Below are positions 17,407 through 25,792 of a stretch of DNA of 64,000 bases, one piece after another. Numbering within the stretch: the first letter of the stretch is position 1; every line of letters starts with the position of its first letter. A model generated the notes under the pieces. It was not told where the DNA came from. It saw only the letters and a list, made by a program, of their open reading frames with translations, and made no database searches. The stretch spans positions 258,742 through 322,741 of the forward strand of contig NZ_QUHV01000001.1 in NCBI RefSeq assembly GCF_003479805.1. The letters run 5' to 3'. The DNA comes from Collinsella sp. AF08-23 (GTDB lineage: Bacteria > Actinomycetota > Coriobacteriia > Coriobacteriales > Coriobacteriaceae). Position numbers and translations under genes: made by a program.

Positions 17407-17445
17407 ATGAGCACGTGCTCATTTCTACAATGAGCACGTTAACAT
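17407..17445. promoter_or_regulatory. Tandem LacI-type operators for module 1
   Basis: The perfect 16-bp palindrome ATGAGCACGTGCTCAT (17407-17422) is followed 23 bp further on by ATGAGCACGTTAACAT (17430-17445). Both have the central ACGT. On the lacE strand a -35-like TTGTAG lies between the sites. The neighbouring LacI-family gene at 17681 probably encodes the binding protein. Confidence 0.72.
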
Positions 17446-17564
17446 GAGTTGATGGCAGTGCAAGGGGCGTTGGGGGTAGAGGGATGCGAGCGGTCGATTA
17501 TCGGCGGCAAGCGGTGGGATAGATGCAGGCAGAGGTGCGCGGAAAAGGCGATAGCCTTCGTTCA

Positions 17565-17580
17565 ATGCGCACGTGCTCTT
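17565..17580. promoter_or_regulatory. Third operator-like site, near the LacI gene (module 1)
   Basis: ATGCGCACGTGCTCTT matches the perfect operator at 17407 in 14 of 16 positions. It lies about 100 bp before the regulator start, suggesting autoregulation or looping to the lacE operators. The rest of 17446-17680 shows nothing else clear. Confidence 0.55.
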
Positions 17581-17680
17581 CAGCTTACGCTCAGTTGATG
17601 CTACATTTACCAGAACAGCAGTTTGAACAGCAATTCGAGCATCAATCTGAGAGCATGCGCAGTGCGAGGGGAGCCGTTGG

Positions 17681-18727
17681 ATGGAACGGGATAACAAGAT
17701 GACGGCGGCAGGTTCCTCAGTCCACAAGCCTGGCAGGGCGGTGTCCATGGCGGACGTCGCCAAGCTTGCCGGCGTCTCCCGACAGACGGTGTCGCGCGTG
17801 GTCAACGGGCAGGCGTGCGTGGTCGAGGAGACCCGAAGGCGCGTTATGGATGCCATGGACCAGCTTGGCTTCTACCCCAGCTTTGCCGGCAGGTCGCTGC
17901 GCGGCGGCAAGTACGGCTGCATCGGCCTGTGCATGTTCGATATCACCCATACGGGTAACGTAGCTACGCTGGAGGGGCTTATGTCCGCCGCCCGCGAGTA
18001 CGGTTACGCCGTCACCTTGATCGAGTTTGATGAGAGCGAGTCCGTGCGCCTGCGGGACACCGTGCGTCGCCTGGCGGAGCTCCCCGTGGACGGCATGGTG
18101 TTCAACACCAACAGGACTATCGAGGATTTTGACGAGTTCGAGCCGCTCAACGGCCTGCCCACCATCATCATCTCCATGAAGGAGCACCCGCGCTGCACCA
18201 CTATCGACTCCGATCAATACGGGTGCTCGCAGCTTGTGGTCGACCATCTTCGCTCGCGCGGCCATACGCAGATCAGGCACCTGGCCGGCCCCAAAGACTC
18301 GATCACGGCGGATTTCAGGACGCGCGGTTGGCGAGACTCGCTGGAGCGCGCGGGGCTCGAAGTCGTTGAGCCCTTACACGGGGATTGGACTGCGGACAGC
18401 GGTTACGAGCTTGGCGAAAAGCTCGTCCAAGACGCTGAGATGACGGCGCTCTACGTTGCCAACGATCAAATGGCCATGGGTGCCATCATGGCGCTGCGCG
18501 CCCATGGCAGGCGTGTGCCGGAAGACGTGAGTGTTATAGGCGTGGACGATTCCATGCAGGGCATGGTGCCCCACAATGACCTGACCACGGTGCGCTTCGA
18601 CATGCGCGAGCGTGGCCGAAAGACGTTCGACTACTTCTTCTCCCAGCTATCGAGAGAATCTAAGGTCGAGGCGGTGCGTCTGCCGGGCGAGCTGGTCGAG
18701 CGCAGCACCGTGTCGGACGCTCGCTAG
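17681..18727 (+). CDS. LacI-family transcriptional regulator (module 1)
   Basis: The 348-aa repressor has an N-terminal HTH (MADVAKLAGVSRQTVSRVV) and a hinge with NGQACVVEETRRRVMDAM, then a periplasmic-binding-like sensor domain. It is divergent from lacE module 1 and most likely represses it. The recognition helix has Arg at the position where the module 2 paralogue has Glu (SRQTVSR versus SEQTVSR), which fits their different operators. The N-terminal extension before the HTH is about 20 residues; GAGGGGA precedes ATG 17681. The inducer is unknown. Confidence 0.9.
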   Translation: MERDNKMTAAGSSVHKPGRAVSMADVAKLAGVSRQTVSRVVNGQACVVEETRRRVMDAMDQLGFYPSFAGRSLRGGKYGCIGLCMFDITHTGNVATLEGLMSAAREYGYAVTLIEFDESESVRLRDTVRRLAELPVDGMVFNTNRTIEDFDEFEPLNGLPTIIISMKEHPRCTTIDSDQYGCSQLVVDHLRSRGHTQIRHLAGPKDSITADFRTRGWRDSLERAGLEVVEPLHGDWTADSGYELGEKLVQDAEMTALYVANDQMAMGAIMALRAHGRRVPEDVSVIGVDDSMQGMVPHNDLTTVRFDMRERGRKTFDYFFSQLSRESKVEAVRLPGELVERSTVSDAR

Positions 18728-18850
18728 GTATTTGCGGTGCTGTGTGGCGTTGTGCGGCGTTTTGCTACGTTTCGCTACGTCTTACTGCGTTGGCGACGTC
18801 CGAGGCGGCTTTTTCGGCTTGGATCAACGCATCGAAATAGTAGGAGAATG

Positions 18851-18919
18851 ACGAGACGGGCTTTTGAACGTTTTTTTGAAGGCTGAGGCGGAAAAAAAGC
18901 GTTCAAAAGCCCGTCTCGT
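18851..18919. repeat. Long inverted repeat, 27-bp arms
   Basis: Arms 18851-18877 (starting ACGAGACGGGCTTTTGAACG, then T7) and 18892-18919 are complementary except for one extra base. The loop is about 14 bases. The T/A tracts are inside the stem, not after it, so this is not a standard terminator. It lies in the convergent gap between the module 1 regulator and lacG module 2. Confidence 0.7.
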
Positions 18920-18971
18920 GAAATTGAGAGCCGGAGCCGGAGGGCCGCTGAATGGGGAGCGGCAAAAAGGT

Positions 18972-19010
18972 TGAGAAAAAGCCCTGTTCCAGATGGCTGG
19001 AACAGGGCTT
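18972..19010 (-). terminator. Rho-independent terminator after lacG (module 2)
   Basis: A perfect 14-bp stem AAGCCCTGTTCCAG (18979-18992) and CTGGAACAGGGCTT (18997-19010) with a 4-base loop. On the minus strand it is followed by TTTCTC, so it ends the lacE-lacG operon of module 2. Confidence 0.88.
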
Positions 19011-19109
19011 GTGCTTGGCGCGGCGGTTGGTGAGGCAGCTGTGGCAACTATGGTGACGGCGTCCGCGGCGGCGGGTACGGCAGCTGCCGCGGCGTGGTGA
19101 CAGACGGAC

Positions 19110-20519
19110 CTACAGGCAGCGGGTCTGCGCGACGCGCTTGAACCAGTAAGCGCTGGCCTTGGGCGTGCGCTCCTGGGTCTCGTAATCAACGTAGAAGAAT
19201 CCATAGCGCTTGTTGTAGCCGTTGGTCCAGCTGAACTGGTCCTGCAGGCTCCACATAAAGTAGCCGCCTACGTTGACGCCCGCCTCGATGGCGCGCAGTA
19301 CCGCAGCGAGATGCTTCTCAACGTAATCGATACGGGGTGCATCGTCCACAAAACCATCGACAAAGGGGTCTTTATAGCCCATGCCGTTCTCGGTGATAAA
19401 GATCTCCTTGTAGTTGGGGTACTGCAGGCGAATGCGGACCAAGAGGTCAAAGAGGCCCTCCGGATAGATGATCCAGTCCCAATCCGTGGTGGGAATGCCG
19501 GGCTTGTTTACGCGCTCGCCCACGCCCGCCAAGCGGAAGCGGTCCGTTCCCTTTTCGCCCGTGCCGTTGTGGTGAAGATCGTTTTCGCCTTCGTAGGCGC
19601 GCAGGAAGCGGCTTTGGTAGTAGTTGACGCCCAGATAATCGTTGAGTGCTGCAGCCTCGCGCATGACGGCAAGATCATCCTCGCGAATCTCGATGCTGCC
19701 GCCGGAAACTGCGGCAAGGCGGCTGGCAACCTCGAGCGTATCCGCGGCGTAGTCGCCCCTAAAGGTGGCGTCGAGAAGGAACTGGTTTTGCAGCACGTCC
19801 TCGTTTTTAGCAGCGTTGATGTCTGCGGCGGAATTCTCGTCCAAAGGATACTTGTACTCAAGCGACTGGATAACGCCGATCTTGCCAGAGAACCCGCCGC
19901 GCTTGAACGCGAGGACGGCACGGGCGTGGGCGAGCATCATGTTGTGCTCGCACTGGAAGCATTTGGCCAGGTTGGCCTTTTCGCCGCCGGGGAAAGTGCC
20001 CTCGATGTAGGTGTTGGTGGCGTCCGCCCAGATCTCGTTGAACGTGAACCAGTAGGTGACGTCGTCCGCGAACTCCTTAAAGCAGAACGTGGCGTAGTCA
20101 ACAAATGCATCGATGGTTTCGCGGTTGAGGAAATCGCCCTTTTCGAACAGGGTGAGGGGCGTGTCGAAGTGGTGGAGCGTGACGTAGGGCTCGACGCCGT
20201 GCGCTCGGCAGCACTTGAAGAGGTCATGGTAGTACTGGACGCCCTCGGGATTGACCTCGCCGGTTCCGGTGGGGAAGATGCGGCTCCAGGCGATGGAGAG
20301 GCGGATGCCGTTCATGCCAAAGCGCTCGCAAAGCTCAAGGTCGCGCGGGTACTGGTTGTAGAAGTCGCTTGCGGGGTCGGGGGAGAAGCGGCCTTGCTCC
20401 TTGAGGAAGTCGTCCCAAGCGACCTTTCCTTTGCCGTGCGTTTGGGTTTCGCCCTCGACCTGATAGGCTGCCGTGGCGCCTCCGAATACAAAGTTGGCGG
20501 GGAACTGATTGGAGCTCAT
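19110..20519 (-). CDS. lacG: 6-phospho-beta-galactosidase, GH1 (module 2)
   Basis: The 469-aa GH1 enzyme has the same LacG features as the module 1 copy: NFVFGGATAAYQVEGETQT, WFTFNEIW with the acid/base Glu162, and FITENGMGYKD with the nucleophile Glu377. The two paralogues differ across the whole protein, so the duplication is not recent. It follows lacE module 2 on the same strand. Different phospho-beta-galactosides for the two copies are likely but cannot be read from the sequence. Confidence 0.93.
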   Translation of the reverse strand: MSSNQFPANFVFGGATAAYQVEGETQTHGKGKVAWDDFLKEQGRFSPDPASDFYNQYPRDLELCERFGMNGIRLSIAWSRIFPTGTGEVNPEGVQYYHDLFKCCRAHGVEPYVTLHHFDTPLTLFEKGDFLNRETIDAFVDYATFCFKEFADDVTYWFTFNEIWADATNTYIEGTFPGGEKANLAKCFQCEHNMMLAHARAVLAFKRGGFSGKIGVIQSLEYKYPLDENSAADINAAKNEDVLQNQFLLDATFRGDYAADTLEVASRLAAVSGGSIEIREDDLAVMREAAALNDYLGVNYYQSRFLRAYEGENDLHHNGTGEKGTDRFRLAGVGERVNKPGIPTTDWDWIIYPEGLFDLLVRIRLQYPNYKEIFITENGMGYKDPFVDGFVDDAPRIDYVEKHLAAVLRAIEAGVNVGGYFMWSLQDQFSWTNGYNKRYGFFYVDYETQERTPKASAYWFKRVAQTRCL

Positions 20520-20554
20520 GATGTGATCCTTTTTCTTGCTTGATGTAGGGAAGT

Positions 20555-20588
20555 GCCCGGCCGTCGATTGTGGGGACGACGGCCGGGC
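20555..20588 (-). promoter_or_regulatory. Intercistronic hairpin between lacE and lacG (module 2)
   Basis: Perfect 12-bp arms GCCCGGCCGTCG (20555-20566) and CGACGGCCGGGC (20577-20588). No T-run follows on the transcribed strand. It occupies the same place as the hairpin at 15325-15365 in module 1 but has an unrelated stem sequence. Confidence 0.6.
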
Positions 20589-20611
20589 GATACGCTTGCG
20601 CGATGGTTTGA

Positions 20612-22369
20612 TTACAGGTTGAGCTGTTCGGCCACAAAGCGCAGGGAGGCTTCTCCGTCGCGGGTGAGGTCGATGTACTGCTTGCCACGGGTGACGCAGC
20701 AGGCAAGGCCCATGCGGTCGCAGTCTGCCTTGAGGTCGTCAAAGTAGGAGGCTGCTTGCGGGGCGAGGATAACCAGGTCGAAGTCCTTCATCATATCGAC
20801 GTGGTTGCCGTAGGCGTCCGCACCGGTTTCAAGGTCGATACCGTGCTCTTTTGCTGCCTTGGCAAGGGCGTTTGCCAGCAGGCCGGAGGTACCGCCGCCC
20901 TGGCAAAGCACCAGCACGCGGCGACCGTTGAGCTTTGCAAGGTCGTTGGAATCTGCGGCTGCGGCCTGAGTCTTGGAGTCATCGTCCGCAACAGAAGAAG
21001 CGTTGATCTTGCCCTGGAAGGCTGCGGTCATGGCGTCGCCCTTGGCGGCTGCCTTTGCAGCGAGTTCTTCCTCGAGCATGGCGGCCTCTTCCTCGCACTT
21101 CTCGCGATCATAGACCTTGAAGAAGGGATAGTAGACCAAGAAGTCGATGGCGAGCACAGCGGCGAGGAACACGAACGCGAGGGGCTGGAAGCCAAGGCCC
21201 ATGATGATGCCGACGGGGCCGGGGACCGTCCAGGGAAGCGTGTAGAGGAATCCGTCCATGCCGATGAGGTCGACAAAGATCTTAAGAGCCCAGATGTTGC
21301 AGATGGGGGCGAAGACAAAGGGGACAAAGAAGATGGGGTTCAAGACCATGGGGGCGCCGAACAGGAACGGCTCGTTGACGTTGAAGAGCGTGGGGATCAT
21401 GGAGGCGCGTCCAATCGCCTTCATCTCTTTGGACTTGGCGAGGAAGGCGAACATGAAGCAGATGACCAGGGTAGCGCCGGTGCCGCCAAGGCAGACGACG
21501 AAGTACTGGGAAGAAAGGGAGAGTACGTGGGTTGCCTGCTCGCCTGCTTGGTAAGCAGTGAGGTTGGCGGACATGTTGGCGACAAGGGCAGCGGAGATGG
21601 CGGGCTCGACGATGGACGGGCCGTGAACGCCGACGAACCAGAACAGGCTCATGGCGCCGTAGATGATGGCGAGGCCTACGTAGCTATCGGCTGCGGAGAA
21701 CAGGGGCTGGAAGACCTGGATGACGCCCTGGGCGAAGCAGAAGCCAAACGCGCTGCGGAAGATAAGGTCGAAGAGCCAGAAGATGGAAATGGAGACGGAG
21801 AAGGGGATGAGGTCCTTGAACGTCTGGGAGATGTTGGGCGGAACCTGGTCGGGCAGCTTGATGGTGATGTTGCGAGACACGAAGAACTTGTAGACAATGC
21901 CTACCACAAATGCCGAGATAAAGGCGGTAAGCAGGCCCTTTGATCCAAGGAAGCCGTTGGCGAAGCCGGAGTAAGAGGTGGAATCAACCTCTACGTTGAT
22001 GGCGTCGCTGGAAAGGAGCAGGAAGCCGATGACGGAGGCGATCATGACCGAGAGGAAGTTGATCTGGTTGTTCTTGGGCATGTCGCGGTTCTGCGCGTCG
22101 CAGAAGTGCTTGGCCGTGGTGGCGGCGGCGCCGAGTGCCAGGATGCCCATGGAGTAGTTATAGGCCTTCATGAGGATGGCGTCGATCTCTGCAGGCCAGT
22201 AGAAGCCCCAGACGTTGGGTACGGCATCTACCAGGATGAAGATGCTGGAGAAAATGATGATGGGGATAACCGAGATGAAGCCATCACGAATCGCCTTGAG
22301 GTACTTGTTGCGGGCAATGGCGTTAAAAAACGGCTTGCCCTTCTCAATGGTCGCAATGAGTTGTTCCAT
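20612..22369 (-). CDS. lacE: Lactose-type PTS EIICB component (module 2)
   Basis: The 585-aa protein is the paralogue of the module 1 LacE, with MEQLIATIEKGKPFFNAIAR at the start, a multi-helix EIIC domain and the EIIB phosphorylation motif LCQGGGTSGLLA at Cys489. Its interdomain linker is about 40 residues shorter than that of module 1. No EIIA is fused or adjacent in this module, so it must rely on LacF (23902) or another EIIA. AGGAGAGG precedes the start. Confidence 0.93.
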   Translation of the reverse strand: MEQLIATIEKGKPFFNAIARNKYLKAIRDGFISVIPIIIFSSIFILVDAVPNVWGFYWPAEIDAILMKAYNYSMGILALGAAATTAKHFCDAQNRDMPKNNQINFLSVMIASVIGFLLLSSDAINVEVDSTSYSGFANGFLGSKGLLTAFISAFVVGIVYKFFVSRNITIKLPDQVPPNISQTFKDLIPFSVSISIFWLFDLIFRSAFGFCFAQGVIQVFQPLFSAADSYVGLAIIYGAMSLFWFVGVHGPSIVEPAISAALVANMSANLTAYQAGEQATHVLSLSSQYFVVCLGGTGATLVICFMFAFLAKSKEMKAIGRASMIPTLFNVNEPFLFGAPMVLNPIFFVPFVFAPICNIWALKIFVDLIGMDGFLYTLPWTVPGPVGIIMGLGFQPLAFVFLAAVLAIDFLVYYPFFKVYDREKCEEEAAMLEEELAAKAAAKGDAMTAAFQGKINASSVADDDSKTQAAAADSNDLAKLNGRRVLVLCQGGGTSGLLANALAKAAKEHGIDLETGADAYGNHVDMMKDFDLVILAPQAASYFDDLKADCDRMGLACCVTRGKQYIDLTRDGEASLRFVAEQLNL

Positions 22370-22468
22370 TTCCCTCTCCTTTCAGGAGGACGCTAAACCA
22401 GTGCTCTGTTCTGTGCCAGGGTTACAGGAGCTGTTGCGTTGCGGCTTGGCAATTGATCGCTGTTTACG

Positions 22469-22504
22469 ATAAGAGGAAAAAAGCCCGGTAATGATTCCTC
22501 TTAT
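22469..22504 (-). promoter_or_regulatory. lacE leader hairpin with CCGGGC loop (module 2)
   Basis: Perfect 10-bp arms ATAAGAGGAA (22469-22478) and TTCCTCTTAT (22495-22504). Read on the lacE strand the loop is TCATTACCGGGCTTTT. The arms share nothing with those at 17376-17405 but the CAT..CCGGGC loop core does, which hints at a conserved RNA structure. Confidence 0.52.
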
Positions 22505-22565
22505 GCGTGCCCACCGACAATCAACATGTTTTGCCGCGGTGGCTGCAAGGAGCCTGTAATCCAAA

Positions 22566-22601
22566 ATGGCGACGTCAACATTACAATGATGACGTTAACA
22601 T
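22566..22601. promoter_or_regulatory. Tandem LacI-type operators for module 2
   Basis: ATGGCGACGTCAACAT (22566-22581) and ATGATGACGTTAACAT (22586-22601) lie 20 bp apart. They share the ACGT centre with the module 1 sites but have ATGnyG and YAACAT arms. They lie between lacE and the divergent LacI gene. Confidence 0.68.
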
Positions 22602-22710
22602 TTTGAATTGGAATGCTGGTTTCTTTTTAGGCTGAGCGGTTCTTTTTATACGGTGAGCGGATTATCCAGTATGTTCAAAAGGTGTGCATGTTAAGGGGAA
22701 GGTGGAAGTA

Positions 22711-23724
22711 ATGGCTGATGGAAAGCCCGCATCGATAAAGGACGTCGCACGTCTTGCGGGTGTGTCTGAACAGACCGTTTCACGCACCGTGCATGATTCT
22801 CCTGCGGTGCGCCCCGCTACAAAGGAGAAGGTAAGGCGGGCGATTGCCGAGCTGGGGTATCGTCCAAGCAATGCAGGGCGAGCGCTGCGGCGTGGTCGCT
22901 ACATGGCCCTGGGTATCGCCATGGGCAATATCTCCGAGACGGGCAATCGCGATCGCCTTGAGATGTTTGTTGACGCCGCTGCGGCGCAGGGTTACACCAT
23001 AGCGCTGCTAAAGATGGATCGCGAGGAGCCCTTGAGCCTGGGGCAGGCGGCGGACCGCATGTCGAGCCTGTCGATCGACGGCATGATATACGTGCTCAAC
23101 CGCACGCCGGAGGACTTTGACACGTTTGTGCCCCGGGCGGGCCTTCCCGAAGTGATCATTTCTATGCATGATCACCCTGCGTGCCCTACCGTTGATTCCG
23201 ACCAGGAGGCGAGCGCCCGCGCGGTGGTGGATTACCTGGTTGAGCACGGTCACACAAAGATTTGGCACATCAGCGGCCCTTCGAGATCGCTCGCAGGCGT
23301 CGCGCGCGAGAGTGGCTGGCGGTCTGCCATGCTTGATCACGGGATTGAGCCGCCGCAGGTTATCGCGGGTGATTGGAGCCCAGAAAGCGGATATGCGGCG
23401 GGAACGTTGTTGGCCGATAAGGTGCGCAGCGGTGCCTGCACTGCTGTGTTTGCATCCGATGATGCGATGGCTTATGGCTGCATGTGCGCGCTGTCCGATG
23501 CGGGCCTTTCGGTTCCGGGGGACGTGAGCATGATTGGCGCGGATGATATCTCGTCCGCCTTTGTCCCCAACTGCCAATTGACGTCGCTTCACTTTGACAA
23601 CTCGGCAATCGCTGAGTGGGCAATTGGCAAGCTGGTGATTCCGGAGCGCATGGCGGACGGATGCAACCACAAGCTGTTCCCGGGGCACCTGGTTGAGCGG
23701 GGGTCGGTCCGCGACCTTAGGTAG
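22711..23724 (+). CDS. LacI-family transcriptional regulator (module 2)
   Basis: The 337-aa repressor has the HTH ASIKDVARLAGVSEQTVSRTV and a periplasmic-binding-like sensor domain (GADDISSAFVPNCQLTSLHFD near the C-terminus). It is paralogous to the module 1 regulator and is divergent from lacE module 2, which it probably represses. The start at 22711 gives the usual short N-terminus; an ATG at 22684 with AAAGGTG before it would add nine residues and is a real alternative. The recognition helix has Glu where the module 1 protein has Arg. Confidence 0.88.
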   Translation: MADGKPASIKDVARLAGVSEQTVSRTVHDSPAVRPATKEKVRRAIAELGYRPSNAGRALRRGRYMALGIAMGNISETGNRDRLEMFVDAAAAQGYTIALLKMDREEPLSLGQAADRMSSLSIDGMIYVLNRTPEDFDTFVPRAGLPEVIISMHDHPACPTVDSDQEASARAVVDYLVEHGHTKIWHISGPSRSLAGVARESGWRSAMLDHGIEPPQVIAGDWSPESGYAAGTLLADKVRSGACTAVFASDDAMAYGCMCALSDAGLSVPGDVSMIGADDISSAFVPNCQLTSLHFDNSAIAEWAIGKLVIPERMADGCNHKLFPGHLVERGSVRDLR

Positions 23725-23754
23725 CGCGGGCCTTTTGCCTCTATCTAGATAGCA

Positions 23755-23797
23755 AGACGGAGCCGGGCGCGAGCGCGCTTTTTGGCTCCGTCTTTTT
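23755..23797 (+). terminator. Rho-independent terminator after LacI gene (module 2)
   Basis: Arms AGACGGAGCC (23755-23764) and GGCTCCGTCT (23784-23793), perfect over 10 bp, followed by TTTT. Confidence 0.88.
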
Positions 23798-23901
23798 ATG
23801 CGGCAGGTGAACGTAGAAAGGGTACGGCAAGAGGGGGAATGCCGCACCCGGGGGAACAAGCTGTCGCGGATGGTTCTTGTAGGGCCTCTTTAGGCGGCTC
23901 T

Positions 23902-24240
23902 TTAGGCGAGCTTTGCCTCCAGCTGGCCGATGCGCTCGTACGCGTCGATGGTGAACTTGGTCTGCTTCTCAAGTAGCATGGTGGTCATCAGCGTGTCCTG
24001 CGCGTGTACCATGATGAAGGTCACGTCCATTTCGCCGCCGCCTGCCTCCTGGGAAAGAAGCTTGGTCTGGACGTCATGGGCGTCGATCAGCGCCTGCTTT
24101 GCGGACTCGTGAAGGGCGCGCGCACCTTCGATGTCGCCCTTGCCTGCCTTTTCGCAAGCGGCGATAAGGTCGGTCTGGGCATCTCCGGCATATGCGACGA
24201 TCTCAAAACCAATCATCGAGATTTCTTCTTTAGTTGCCAT
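23902..24240 (-). CDS. lacF: Lactose-type PTS EIIA component
   Basis: The 112-aa protein starts MATKEEISMIGFEIVAYAGD and has the EIIA-Lac motif FIMVHAQDTLMTTM with His79 as the phosphorylation site. It is all-helical and trimeric in the family. GGAGGAA precedes the start; the frame is open upstream but without a ribosome site. It is the only EIIA of this type in the window, so it probably serves both LacE paralogues. An operator matching module 1 sites lies just upstream. Confidence 0.93.
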   Translation of the reverse strand: MATKEEISMIGFEIVAYAGDAQTDLIAACEKAGKGDIEGARALHESAKQALIDAHDVQTKLLSQEAGGGEMDVTFIMVHAQDTLMTTMLLEKQTKFTIDAYERIGQLEAKLA

Positions 24241-24256
24241 GGTTCCTCCATAGGGA

Positions 24257-24272
24257 ATGAGCACGTGCCCAA
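24257..24272. promoter_or_regulatory. Module 1-type operator upstream of lacF
   Basis: ATGAGCACGTGCCCAA matches the perfect operator at 17407-17422 in 14 of 16 positions and lies 17 bp upstream of the lacF start. This ties lacF to the module 1 LacI regulator rather than to module 2. Confidence 0.65.
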
Positions 24273-24364
24273 ATGATCTGACACGCACACAGTGGACTGG
24301 AATATCCGGGCTAGCGGCACAATAACATTTCAACAAAAGCAAACAGATATTCTCGTAATAAAAC

Positions 24365-24440
24365 ACCGTAAACGGTAGAAAAAGATCGACAAACGGTAAA
24401 ACAGTAGGAAAACAATGGTGTTCAATTTATATTGAATGCA
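24365..24440 (+). promoter_or_regulatory. AT-rich lacR control region with AAACGGTA repeats
   Basis: The palindrome ACCGTAAACGGT (24365-24376) overlaps a direct repeat of AAACGGTA (24370-24377 and 24391-24398, 21 bp apart). TTCAAT-TTAT-ATTGAA (24421-24436) contains a TATATT that may be the -10. The sites are good candidates for LacR (DeoR-type) operators. Confidence 0.55.
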
Positions 24441-24507
24441 TCTTTAGAAAAGTTCTTGCATGTTGAAAGATGTTTGATTATGTTGGAAACTGTGAAAGGA
24501 GGACGTG

Positions 24508-25272
24508 GTGATCAAAGCTGAACGACAGGATAGGCTCATGCGCCTTATCGAGAGCCAGGGCACCGTTTCCGTCAAGGAGATCGTGGACGCCCTTGGTGTG
24601 TCGGACATGACTGTTCGCCGCGATTTGGAGGAACTGGCGGGCGCCGGCGAGGTGATTCGCGTCCACGGGGGAGCCCGTAGCGCGTCTTCGCAGCGCCGTT
24701 CGATGATCCGCCACGAGTACAGCCATATCGAGAAACGCGCCCGCCATGCGAGTGAGAAGATCGATATAGCGCGTACGGCAGCGGGCTTGGTCGAGGAGGA
24801 TTCGACTATCTTCCTGGGCACGGGAACCACCATCGAGCAGATGGTTCCGCTGTTGCCCTCGTGTCACCTGCGCATCATCACCAACTCGCAGTCCATCTTC
24901 ACCCTGCTGGAACCCAACGAGGCCTATGAGCTCTGCTTCATCGGCGGAACGTACCGCAGGCGCACCACCGCGTTTGTGGGTCCCGTGGCGGAGGACGCCA
25001 TCTCGACTCTGGGCATAGACGTCGCCTTTATAGGCGCCAACGGCATCTGCTTTGACGCGGTCTCCACCTCCAATATGGACGAGGGGCGCTTCCAACAGCT
25101 CGCGTTCGACCAGGCAGATACCAGGTATCTTGTGGCGGATTCAAGCAAGATCGGCCAGCGGGACTTCTACACGTTCTACAGGCTTTCAAACATCGACGCG
25201 CTCATCTGCGAAGGTTCGATTGCGGACGAGAAGCGCCGGCAGGTCGAGGAATTCACCAAGATGATCTGCTAG
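24508..25272 (+). CDS. lacR: DeoR-family lactose phosphotransferase system regulator
   Basis: The 254-aa protein has an N-terminal HTH (VSVKEIVDALGVSDMTVRRDL) and a DeoRC sensor domain (FLGTGTTIEQMV, IITNSQSIFTLL). Family LacR proteins respond to tagatose 6-phosphate. It starts at the second of two GTG codons (24508): AAAGGAGG ends five bases before it, too close for the first GTG. It is the first gene of the lacR-lacA-lacB series, the arrangement of classical lac operons. Confidence 0.88.
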   Translation: MIKAERQDRLMRLIESQGTVSVKEIVDALGVSDMTVRRDLEELAGAGEVIRVHGGARSASSQRRSMIRHEYSHIEKRARHASEKIDIARTAAGLVEEDSTIFLGTGTTIEQMVPLLPSCHLRIITNSQSIFTLLEPNEAYELCFIGGTYRRRTTAFVGPVAEDAISTLGIDVAFIGANGICFDAVSTSNMDEGRFQQLAFDQADTRYLVADSSKIGQRDFYTFYRLSNIDALICEGSIADEKRRQVEEFTKMIC

Positions 25273-25351
25273 CTTCTTTGTGGACGGCGTCGGTGTCTGG
25301 GCAAGGTAACCAAGCGCGCATATCGGGTGCGCGCACGTAAAGGAGGACAGC

Positions 25352-25780
25352 ATGAGAGTTGTCATCGGTTCTGACGCGGCAGGCATGCCGCTCAAGGAGC
25401 TCATCAAGGAGACGCTGCTCGAGGACGGCCACGAGGTGGTCGACCTTTCCGTCGAGCCCGCCGCGGACTTTGTCGATTCCGCCACCGCCGTCGCCGCCGA
25501 CCTGATGGAGAACGAGGGCTCGCAGGGCCTCTGCTTCGACGCGTACGGCGTGGGCAGCTACATGGCCGCGACCCGCGTCAAGGGCATGGTCGCCGCCAAC
25601 ATCTCCGACGAGCGCAGCGCCTACATGACCCGCGAGCACAACAACTCCCGCATCGTCTGCCTGGGCTCCGCCGTGGTGGGCTCCGAGGTCGCCAAGAAGA
25701 TCGCCCGCGAGTTCCTCAAGGCCGATTACGCCGCCGGTCGTCACCAGGTGCGCGTCGACATGCTCAACAAGATGGCCTAG
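25352..25780 (+). CDS. lacA: Galactose-6-phosphate isomerase subunit LacA
   Basis: The 142-aa protein has the RpiB/LacAB fold and ends in [12 protein letters not shown], nearly the LacA C-terminus of staphylococci. [22 protein letters not shown] is typical of LacA. With LacB it converts galactose 6-phosphate to tagatose 6-phosphate. An AAAGGAGG site precedes the start. Length equals that of known LacA. Confidence 0.95.
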   Translation: MRVVIGSDAAGMPLKELIKETLLEDGHEVVDLSVEPAADFVDSATAVAADLMENEGSQGLCFDAYGVGSYMAATRVKGMVAANISDERSAYMTREHNNSRIVCLGSAVVGSEVAKKIAREFLKADYAAGRHQVRVDMLNKMA

Positions 25781-25792
25781 GGGGAACGAATC

